Shown here piece after piece: positions 15,768-22,242 of a DNA stretch of 22,242 bases. The notes beneath the pieces were generated by a model. It did no database searches. It was not told where the DNA came from and worked only from the letters and a program-made list of their open reading frames with translations. How positions within the stretch are numbered: the stretch's first letter is position 1; every line of letters begins with the position of its first letter. The translations under genes and the position numbers were made by a program. This stretch comes from CAITYL01 sp041651315 (GTDB lineage Bacteria > Verrucomicrobiota > Lentisphaeria > Oligosphaerales > CAITYL01), in the NCBI GenBank assembly GCA_041651315.1, contig JBAZJM010000039.1, forward strand, positions 1 through 22,242. The letters run 5' to 3'.

Positions 15768-17999
15768 ATGAAATCATGGATGCGGCGGGCTCAACTTTGG
15801 GACGTGCTGGCGGTTGCGGCGGCTTGGCTGGGACTGGTACCTTGGTGTTGTGCGGAGGACGCCGCCGCGCGGCTGCGGGAGATGGAAGCGGCGGGGCGGT
15901 GGCCGCAGGTGGCGGCGCGGTTGCGGACGGAATTGGCGAAGCCGGGGCTGGGGGGCGAGGCTCGGACACGGCTGGTTGCCGGCTTGGCACGGGCGTTGCG
16001 GATGCAGGGACGTTCCGTCCAGGGCTTGAAGGTGCTAGACGCGTCGGATGAAGAAACGCGGACGGCCGTACCCGTCCTGTATGAGCGTGGACGCTGCTTG
16101 GTGGCCGTGAAGGAATTGCGGGCCGCTCTGACGGCGTTCCAAGGGTGCCGGCACGCGACGGAGCTGCGGACGCGTTGTCTGGCCAATGTGGCGGCAGGCG
16201 ACCTCGGCTGTCAGTTGGAGATGTATTCGGAGGCCATCGCCGTGTTGGAACAGGTCTTGGCGGAGCAAAGCGGGTTTTCGGGGCCGGAGCTTGAGCAGGA
16301 TGAGGAGTTAAAGGAAGCTTTGGCGGGCGTGCCGTCGTTGTTGGAGCAAGCGCGGGAGGGCTGGGTAAGCGTGGCGTTTGGCAACGAGTACTGGCAATAC
16401 CGGCTGGCACGGCGGGCGGCGGCACGCGGCGAGTTCCAAAAAGCGGCCGACCGTTACGCCGGCATTCGCCTGCCGGTGCTGGCGGACGCCGCGGGCTGCT
16501 ACCGGGCGGCGTGCCTGGCCCGGTTGGCTGGAGACGCCCGCGGGAACAAGGCCGCGCTGGCCGCCTATGACACGTTCATCAATGCCCAGCCGGACGGCCT
16601 GTACCGCGAGGAGGCACGACTGGATCGGATGCTTTTTCTGGTGGGAACCGCGGTCGCCGTCAAGGATTGGAAAGTAATCCGGCGTCAGGCGCGGGAACTG
16701 TTGGAGCTGCTTGACCGTTTGGAGGCAGCCGAGGCGGGAGAGGATGCCAACGTGGTGTTGGAGAACATCCTGGCCCGGAGCCGGCCCCCCGTCGGGGAAG
16801 AGGACCGCGAACGGTTACTGAAGGTACTGGAAAGTTTTGCGGGCGGCCGGGAATTTACCGAACGGGATGCGGCCAATAACCGGATTCGGAAGGTCAACGG
16901 CCCGGAGCGCGTGGTCAACCGTCTGACCAGTCCGTGGCTGGTCGGCTATGTTCGGGTGCAGACCCTGTTGGTTGATCTTTTTGCCGCTTGGCGGACTGGC
17001 GACCACGCGGGAATGGAGAAGGCACTCGCAGGGTTGGAAGCGGCTGAAGCGCGGGATGGGGCCGGGCCGTTCCTGGGCCCCGGAGCGGTGCCGCATCTGC
17101 GCGACGGCATGCTGGCGGACGCCCTGATTCTGCCGGCGACGGTTTGGGCCAGGCTGGACGGGGCGAAAGCGGAAACGGTGCGTCTGGGGTGGTTTTTTTA
17201 TGTGGCGGGCGATTATGCGTTTGCGCGCCAGTTGTTTCGCAACCTGTTGCCGTCGGAGCATGGGCCGCGTCCGACTGCGGTCTCGGATGCGGCCAGGATT
17301 GGTGTGGCCTGTTGCCGGTTTCGCGAGGGGGATGTCCGGGTGGCGGTGGACTGGCTGCAACAGGTCAAGCCGCACCGGGACGATGGCGGGCTGGCAGCGT
17401 TTTCCCGCATTCTCTTGGCTAACTGGGTCGCTGCGTCTCCAGGACAGGAGCACGAGGCGTTCATGTTTTACCGTGAAGCGGCAACCGACCAAGAGGCGTC
17501 GTCGGAAGTGGTGGCGCGGGCCTGGTTGTCGTTGGCCGTTTGCGCGGCGAATTACCAACGCGGGGATCTGTGTCGGGAAGCGGTGTCCCAACTCCGACGG
17601 CGGATGCCCCGGACGGCCTGGTTGGCCTCAGCATCCGCCATCGCCGGCCTCATGGATGCGGATTCCGCGGGAACGAAGGCCCCCTCCCGGGTACATGACG
17701 TGGTCAAGCATCTGATCGTGCCTGGTGGTGGCGGCGACCTTGACCGTGACGTGGAAGCGGTGGAACCGGGAGATGTCCTGCGTTATCGGGTCACTGCGGC
17801 ACCTCGAACCCCGTGTATCGTGGTCCGCCGGTTTCAGCTCCGTCTCAGCGAGCTGGAACCCCAGCCGCCACCGGCCGAGGGGCGGGAAGTGACCTTCCTG
17901 CGGGTGCCGCTCCTGGCGGCCCTCGGCGGCGAAACAAAGAACGCCCGCCGCCAGGCCGGCCCGGCGGAACAGACAAAGCCGGGCGGGCAAGTCGAGTGA
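15768..17999 (+). CDS. Exported TPR-like repeat protein, function unknown
   Basis: The 743-residue product starts with a signal peptide (MKSWMRRAQLWDVLAVAAAWLG..., cleavage likely near CCA-ED, about residue 29). Most of the rest is alpha-helical with TPR-like pairs, for example the segments around AARLRTELAKPGLGGEARTR (~47-70), RGEFQKAADRYAGI (~222), GDYAFARQLFRNLLP (~483) and EHEAFMFYREAATD (~562). The C-terminal ~110 residues look different. They include a beta-like segment (EPGDVLRYRVTAAPRTPCIVVRRFQLRL) and a polar tail, perhaps a small separate domain. No catalytic motif was seen. GGGAG at 15754-15758, nine bases before the ATG, supports the start and lies inside a decayed intergenic repeat. 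It follows the RHS-thioredoxin gene on the same strand across a gap with two hairpins, and may serve the same envelope process. Confidence 0.65.
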   Translation: MKSWMRRAQLWDVLAVAAAWLGLVPWCCAEDAAARLREMEAAGRWPQVAARLRTELAKPGLGGEARTRLVAGLARALRMQGRSVQGLKVLDASDEETRTAVPVLYERGRCLVAVKELRAALTAFQGCRHATELRTRCLANVAAGDLGCQLEMYSEAIAVLEQVLAEQSGFSGPELEQDEELKEALAGVPSLLEQAREGWVSVAFGNEYWQYRLARRAAARGEFQKAADRYAGIRLPVLADAAGCYRAACLARLAGDARGNKAALAAYDTFINAQPDGLYREEARLDRMLFLVGTAVAVKDWKVIRRQARELLELLDRLEAAEAGEDANVVLENILARSRPPVGEEDRERLLKVLESFAGGREFTERDAANNRIRKVNGPERVVNRLTSPWLVGYVRVQTLLVDLFAAWRTGDHAGMEKALAGLEAAEARDGAGPFLGPGAVPHLRDGMLADALILPATVWARLDGAKAETVRLGWFFYVAGDYAFARQLFRNLLPSEHGPRPTAVSDAARIGVACCRFREGDVRVAVDWLQQVKPHRDDGGLAAFSRILLANWVAASPGQEHEAFMFYREAATDQEASSEVVARAWLSLAVCAANYQRGDLCREAVSQLRRRMPRTAWLASASAIAGLMDADSAGTKAPSRVHDVVKHLIVPGGGGDLDRDVEAVEPGDVLRYRVTAAPRTPCIVVRRFQLRLSELEPQPPPAEGREVTFLRVPLLAALGGETKNARRQAGPAEQTKPGGQVE

Positions 18000-18051
18000 T
18001 GGCTGTTCCCACGCTGGAGTATGGTCACGGGTTTGCCCGGGCCGTACACGC

Positions 18052-18057
18052 TATAGT
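18052..18057 (+). promoter_or_regulatory. Weak -10-like box upstream of the topoisomerase gene
   Basis: TATAGT matches the sigma70 -10 consensus at five of six positions and lies about 90 bases before the ATG. No -35 box at a proper distance is visible; TTGCCC at 18033-18038 is too close. This is only a candidate. Confidence 0.2.
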
Positions 18058-18143
18058 ATGCCCCGGTTCCCGGTCCGGTCCGGCGGCAATGGTGCCGGTC
18101 GCGGCTGTCCCAACTTGCAAGGACCGGGCCAGCTTTCCGCATC

Positions 18144-20900
18144 ATGGCTGACGACGACGACGAACGCCCCGAAAAACCCGAGCTTGCGGAGTCCGCCCCC
18201 GGCGGGCCCGAGACTACTGACGCCGTGGCGCCGGCATCCGACACTCCTGACGCCGCTGGTGGGGGCGTCCCCGCCGGCGAGGCCCCCGTCCCCCAGTCCC
18301 CGACCGCCTGGATGGAGGGGGAGGACGGGCTGCGCGACCTGATGGCGCGCCATTTCATCGAGTACGCCTCCTATGTCATCAAGGAGCGCGCCATCCCCGA
18401 CGTCAACGACGGGATGAAGCCGGTGCAGCGCCGCATTCTGCACTGCCTGCTGGAGCTGCATGACGGCCGCTTCCACAAGGTGGCCAACGTCATCGGCAGC
18501 ACCATGCGCTATCATCCCCACGGCGACGCCTCGATCGGCGACGCCCTGGTGGTGCTGGCCAACAAGGAATTCTTCATCGACAAGCAGGGGAATTTCGGCA
18601 ACATCCACACCGGCGACCCCGCCTCCGCCGCCCGTTACATCGAGTGCCGGCTGAGCCCGCTGGGACGCGAGGTGCTGTTCAACCCGGAAATCACCGAGTT
18701 TGTCGATTCCTATGACGGCCGCAACCGCGAGCCGGTGACCCTGCCGGCCAAGGTGCCGGCGCTGCTGATGATGGGCGCCGAGGGCGTGGCGGTGGGCATG
18801 ACCACCAAGGTCTTTCCCCACAATTTCACCGAGCTGCTGCAGGCCCAGATCGCCATTCTGCGCGGCGAGCCGTTCCAGGTTTTTCCGGATTTTCAGACCG
18901 GCGGCATCATGGACGCCTCCGAGTATGCCGACGGGGCGGGGCGCGTCCGGATCCGGGCCCGCATCGAGGTGGTGAACGAGAAGACCCTGGTCATTCGCGA
19001 GGTGCCGTTCAGCACCACCACCGAGTCGCTGATCGCCTCCATTGAGGACGCGGTCAACCGTGGCAAGCTCAAGATCTCCTCGATCAACGACTACACCGCC
19101 GAGCGGGTTGAGGTCGAGATCACCCTGCCGCGCGGCGTCTACGCCGACGAGACGGTCACCCGGCTCTACGGCTATACCGACTGCGAGATCAACCTCACCT
19201 CCAACCTGACCGTCATCAAGGACAACCGCCCGGTCCAAATGACCGTTTCCGAGGTCCTGCACCACAACACCGACAAGCTGGTCGAGGACCTGCGCCGCGA
19301 ATTGGAGATCGAGCTGGGCAAGCTCAACGACCGCTTCTTCGAGAAAAGCCTGGCCCAGCTGTTCATCGAGCACCGCATCTACAAGCGGATTGAGAAAAGC
19401 GAGACCCTCGAAGCGGTCCAGCACGAAGTCCGCAGCGGCATGGAACAGCTGCTCGCCGACTACTTCAAGGAGCATGCGGCGCGCTTCAAGATCCTGGAAT
19501 ACCACGGCAAGACCATTGACATCCCGCCGCCCCGCGAGCGCCCCATCACCGACGCCGACATCGAAAAGCTGCTGCAGTTGCAGATCCGCCGCATCTCCCT
19601 GTTCGACATCAACCGCAACCAGCAGGAGATCGATGACATCCTCGCGCTGATCGGCACGGCCCAGGACAACCTGGCCCATCTCAAGCGCTTCACCATCAAG
19701 TTCATCGAAAACCTGATCAAGAAGTACGGGCACCTGCATCCGCGCCACACCCAGGTGGGCGACTTGGCCGCGGTCAATGTCCGCGAAGTCGCCCTGCGCA
19801 ATCTCAAGGTTGGCCATGACAAGAGCGGCCAGTTCGCCGGTTACGGGGTCAAGAACTCCAACAAGGACCAGGAACCGCTGGCCTGCAGCGAGTTTGACCG
19901 CCTGGTGCTGCTGCGCAACGACGGCGTGTTCAAGGTCGTGCCGATGGCGGAAAAGCTCTACGTCGGCCCGGTCAAGCAGGTGCTGCTGGCCGACCGCTAC
20001 CAAGTGTATTCCATGCTCTACCGCGACCGCAAGAGCGGCGTCTATTACGCCAAGCGCTTCCGCATCGACAGCTACATCATGGACAAGGAGTACCGCACCC
20101 TGCCGGAGAACTGCCTGATCGAGGCGCTCTACACCAACTACGGGGTGGTGGTCAACTGCGAGTTCGTCCCCAAAAAACACCAGCGCACGACGCAGGTCGA
20201 GGTGGATTTCGACACCGTTGAAATCCGCTCCGCCAGCGCCCGCGGGTTCCGGGTCACCGAGCACGAGATTGCCCGCATCATCCAGGTCAAGCGCGGCTCC
20301 GCCACCCTTCAGGCGGAGGCGGGCGGAGAGACGCCGCCGGCCGCGGCCGGTGATGCCGGTGCTCCGCCGGCCGCCCCTGAAGCCGCCCCGGGTTCCCCGC
20401 CGGCGGCTCCGGCGGCCCCACCCCCGGCGCCCGTGGCGGACTCCGCAAGCCCGGAACCAGCAGAGACGGCTGATGAGCCGCCGGCCCGGGAGCGGAAGAC
20501 CCCGGGGAAGCCCGGCAAGCGTGGCGGCAAAAAGGCGGCCCCAACCGCCCCGGCCGCCGAACCGCCGCCGCCGCCCCCGGTACCTTCGTCCGTCGGCCCC
20601 GGCCGCAAGCCGCGGAAAAAGGCCACCGCTGCCGAGGTTCCCGCTCCGCCGGCGGCCGTGACACCCCAGGCCGCCAGGACGGCGGCAAAACCGGCCGCCA
20701 CTCCGCCGCCCGCCGAGCTGTTGTCCATGCCCGAAGAGGTGGAGGCGCCGCCGGCCGACGCACCCGTCCCCAAAAAACGCGGGGACGCCACCACCCGCCC
20801 GCCCGCCACCGCCAAAACGCGCCCCCCCAGGGGCGATGCCAAGGCCGGCGGAACCCCGGGCAAACGCATCGACGAGGATACACCGTTTTTCCTTGAATAA
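18144..20900 (+). CDS. DNA topoisomerase IV / gyrase subunit A (ParC-like type IIA)
   Basis: The 918-residue protein is the breakage-reunion subunit of a type IIA topoisomerase. After an acidic, probably disordered N-terminus (1-56), the winged-helix core begins (HFIEYASYVIKERAIPDVNDGMKPVQRRIL). It contains HPHGDASIGD (124-133), the catalytic Tyr165 in SAARYIECRLSP preceded by Arg164, and the tower and coiled-coil gate to ~535. A C-terminal DNA-wrapping segment follows to ~715. I did not find the GyrA box QRRGGKG, which favours a ParC-like assignment over a supercoiling gyrase. Residues ~715-910 form an Ala/Pro/Lys-rich low-complexity tail ending in EDTPFFLE. The partner ATPase subunit (ParE/GyrB) is not directly upstream, and the downstream gene is unrelated to topology. 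No strong ribosome binding site precedes 18144. The ATG at 18312 is an alternative start. Confidence 0.9.
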   Translation: MADDDDERPEKPELAESAPGGPETTDAVAPASDTPDAAGGGVPAGEAPVPQSPTAWMEGEDGLRDLMARHFIEYASYVIKERAIPDVNDGMKPVQRRILHCLLELHDGRFHKVANVIGSTMRYHPHGDASIGDALVVLANKEFFIDKQGNFGNIHTGDPASAARYIECRLSPLGREVLFNPEITEFVDSYDGRNREPVTLPAKVPALLMMGAEGVAVGMTTKVFPHNFTELLQAQIAILRGEPFQVFPDFQTGGIMDASEYADGAGRVRIRARIEVVNEKTLVIREVPFSTTTESLIASIEDAVNRGKLKISSINDYTAERVEVEITLPRGVYADETVTRLYGYTDCEINLTSNLTVIKDNRPVQMTVSEVLHHNTDKLVEDLRRELEIELGKLNDRFFEKSLAQLFIEHRIYKRIEKSETLEAVQHEVRSGMEQLLADYFKEHAARFKILEYHGKTIDIPPPRERPITDADIEKLLQLQIRRISLFDINRNQQEIDDILALIGTAQDNLAHLKRFTIKFIENLIKKYGHLHPRHTQVGDLAAVNVREVALRNLKVGHDKSGQFAGYGVKNSNKDQEPLACSEFDRLVLLRNDGVFKVVPMAEKLYVGPVKQVLLADRYQVYSMLYRDRKSGVYYAKRFRIDSYIMDKEYRTLPENCLIEALYTNYGVVVNCEFVPKKHQRTTQVEVDFDTVEIRSASARGFRVTEHEIARIIQVKRGSATLQAEAGGETPPAAAGDAGAPPAAPEAAPGSPPAAPAAPPPAPVADSASPEPAETADEPPARERKTPGKPGKRGGKKAAPTAPAAEPPPPPPVPSSVGPGRKPRKKATAAEVPAPPAAVTPQAARTAAKPAATPPPAELLSMPEEVEAPPADAPVPKKRGDATTRPPATAKTRPPRGDAKAGGTPGKRIDEDTPFFLE

Positions 20901-20906
20901 TAACAG

Positions 20907-20942
20907 GTTGGGGCAACCCTTTTGGAAAAGGGTGCTCCCAAC
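20907..20942 (+). terminator. Hairpin repeat after the topoisomerase gene (copy 1)
   Basis: GTTGGG...CTCCCAAC outer arms and ACCCTTTT-GG-AAAAGGGT inner arms form a 36-base stem-loop just after the stop at 20900. TCTTTATTT follows, so it could end transcription. The reverse complement of a very similar sequence lies at 21965-22001, so it is also a dispersed repeat. Confidence 0.6.
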
Positions 20943-20970
20943 ATCTTTATTTAGAAAGGCACCGCTTATC

Positions 20971-21954
20971 ATGGACAGGGTCAAGATTGGGGTGATTGGG
21001 GTGGGGGCGTTGGGTAAGCATCACGCGCGGTTGTACGCGGGCTTGCCGGACGTGGAGCTGGTCGGCGTCTATGATCGTGACGCGGCCACCGCGGAGCGGG
21101 TGGCCGCCGAGCACAAAACGCGCGCCTTTGCCACCGTCGAGGAACTGGCGGCCCTGGTGGACGGCCTGAGCGTGGCGGTGCCGACCGACAAGCACCATGC
21201 GGCGGTCAAGCCGCTGCTGGCGGCAGGCAAGCATATTTTGGTGGAAAAGCCGCTGACCACCACGGTGGCCGAGGGGCGGGAACTGGTCGCCCTGGCCGCC
21301 GCCCGCAAGCTGGTCCTGCAGGTGGGGCACGTGGAGCGGTTCAACCCGGTGCTGGAATGCCTGGACCGGACGCCGGGCGAGGCGCGCTTTATCGAGGCGC
21401 ACCGGCTGGCGCCCTATCCGCCGCCGCGCCCCGGCCTGCTGCCACGCGGCACTGAGGTCAGCGTCGTGCTCGACCTGATGATCCATGATCTGGACATCCT
21501 GTTGTATCTGGTGCGCAGTCCGGTGGTGCAGGTGGATGCCGTCGGTGTGCCGATCCTCAGCCGGAGCGAGGACATTGCCAACGCCCGCATCCAGTTCGCC
21601 AACGGTTGCGTGGCCAACGTGACCGCCAGCCGGGTCAGCCAGGAGGCGATGCGCAAGATCCGCGTGTTCAAGACCCAGGCCTACTTGTCGCTCGACTACG
21701 GCACCAAGAAGGGGGAGACGGTGTTCCTGCAGGACCGGAAGCTGGTGCGCCAGGAGATCGCGGTCGAGGACGCCAATGCCCTCGAATTGGAGCTGGCGGA
21801 TTTTGTCCGGTGCATCAGTGAGGCCCGCCAGACCGGCACACCGCCCCAGCCCCGGGTCAGCGGCGAGGACGGCCTGCAAGCCCTGGCCCTGGCCGGAACC
21901 ATCCTGGAACGCATCCGCGCCGCCGGCCTGGCCATGCCCAAATCCGCCCTTTAA
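20971..21954 (+). CDS. Gfo/Idh/MocA-family NAD(P)-dependent oxidoreductase
   Basis: The 327-residue protein has the two-domain layout of the family. An N-terminal Rossmann fold carries IGVIGVGALGKHHA (GxGxxG, 7-15). EKP at 92-94 holds the conserved active-site lysine, and a C-terminal alpha/beta domain has LDLMIHDLDILLY with His172. Members oxidise or reduce hydroxyl groups on sugars, nucleotide sugars, inositols or related compounds. The substrate cannot be assigned from this sequence. The compact length and HVERFNPV segment remind me of sugar-nucleotide dehydrogenases of the GnnA type used in lipid A modification, but no lipid A gene is in view to support this. The frame is open back to 20836 inside the topoisomerase gene. 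20971 is chosen because it starts directly before the Rossmann fold. It stands alone between two hairpin repeats. Confidence 0.88.
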   Translation: MDRVKIGVIGVGALGKHHARLYAGLPDVELVGVYDRDAATAERVAAEHKTRAFATVEELAALVDGLSVAVPTDKHHAAVKPLLAAGKHILVEKPLTTTVAEGRELVALAAARKLVLQVGHVERFNPVLECLDRTPGEARFIEAHRLAPYPPPRPGLLPRGTEVSVVLDLMIHDLDILLYLVRSPVVQVDAVGVPILSRSEDIANARIQFANGCVANVTASRVSQEAMRKIRVFKTQAYLSLDYGTKKGETVFLQDRKLVRQEIAVEDANALELELADFVRCISEARQTGTPPQPRVSGEDGLQALALAGTILERIRAAGLAMPKSAL

Positions 21955-21964
21955 AACGACCGAT

Positions 21965-22001
21965 GTTGGGAACCACCCTTTTTCAAAAGGGTGGCCCCAA
22001 C
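21965..22001 (+). terminator. Hairpin repeat after the oxidoreductase gene (copy 2, inverted)
   Basis: CCACCCTTTT-TC-AAAAGGGTGG (21973-21994) is a perfect 10-bp stem inside GTTGGG/CCCCAAC outer arms, ten bases after the stop codon. ATTTG follows. Its reverse complement closely matches the hairpin at 20907-20942, so the two copies bracket the oxidoreductase gene in opposite orientation. Confidence 0.6.
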
Positions 22002-22169
22002 ATTTGTCCATGGGGATTATGAATTGATTTGGGTCAGGCGGAGTTTGTTTTGTCCGTCCGCCCACGTCGCACCCTTGTCCTCATCGGAGCCCCTGATAGT
22101 GTTCGACGATTGCCCGGTAAGCGTCGCATCTGACGCATATTGAAGGCGGCGGCGTCCGGGTGAATAGTA

Positions 22170-22205
22170 AGAGCCAGCCACGGGGAACGCCCCATGGCTG
22201 GCTCT
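22170..22205 (+). terminator. Stem-loop near the window end
   Basis: AGAGCCAGCCA (22170-22180) pairs perfectly with TGGCTGGCTCT (22195-22205), and the loop holds a further GGGG-AACG-CCCC stem. TTGGCATTT follows, a poor T tract. It might terminate a short transcript from 22002-22169, where no protein gene is visible. It might also belong to a gene beyond the window on either strand. Confidence 0.45.
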
Positions 22206-22242
22206 TTGGCATTTATGGCGGGATTCAGGCTGGCTTGTTGGC

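Noticed and set aside
20836..20970. Longer start for the oxidoreductase, inside the topoisomerase gene
   Set aside because: The extra 45 residues would read through the hairpin repeat. The Rossmann fold begins right after the ATG at 20971.
18051..20984. 977-codon open frame on the - strand opposite the topoisomerase gene
   Set aside because: It mirrors a GC-rich, well-recognised gene, and its translation is His/Gln/Gly/Arg-rich without any family signature. It is a by-product of codon composition.

Overview
All genes supported here lie on the + strand. The DNA is GC-rich apart from one AT-rich stretch at about 10.77-12.5 kb. The tripartite RND pump with a TolC-type outer membrane protein points to a diderm (Gram-negative) bacterium. 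A ParC/GyrA-type topoisomerase with the HPHGDASIGD signature, large secreted YD-repeat and TPR proteins, and intergenic DNA packed with short palindromes would fit the PVC group (for example Lentisphaerota or relatives). That placement is a low-confidence inference; no rRNA or tRNA gene was seen.

Layout. (1) 1-2142: a two-gene unit (a CobS-like membrane protein lacking the family's acidic motifs, then a nucleoside 2-deoxyribosyltransferase-like protein). It is bracketed by two inverted copies of a ~200-bp palindromic repeat whose 135-bp core has 26-bp terminal inverted repeats. (2) 2143-8037: an RND efflux operon of periplasmic adaptor, inner-membrane permease and TolC-type outer membrane factor. 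The first two genes overlap by 4 bp. No regulator is visible. (3) 8282-12569: an accessory stretch with a secreted Ig-like protein, an exported HEAT-repeat protein interrupted by an in-frame TAA, and a secreted zinc-phospholipase-C-like protein that appears cut off in its C-terminal Ig-like region. Base composition falls sharply inside the HEAT gene. (4) 12792-17999: an exported RHS/YD-repeat protein ending in a thioredoxin-like CPSC domain, followed after a palindrome-rich gap by an exported TPR-like protein. (5) 18144-22242: topoisomerase IV/gyrase subunit A with a ~200-residue Ala/Pro/Lys-rich tail, then a Gfo/Idh/MocA oxidoreductase bracketed by two inverted hairpin repeats.

How the genes work together. 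The RND set is a complete efflux machine. The genes from 8.3 to 18 kb share predicted export signals, and none of the non-enzymatic ones could be given a firm function. The observations most worth a second look are the RHS-thioredoxin fusion, the CobS-like protein without its acidic motifs inside an inverted-repeat bracket, and the broken HEAT/phospholipase stretch with its composition break.
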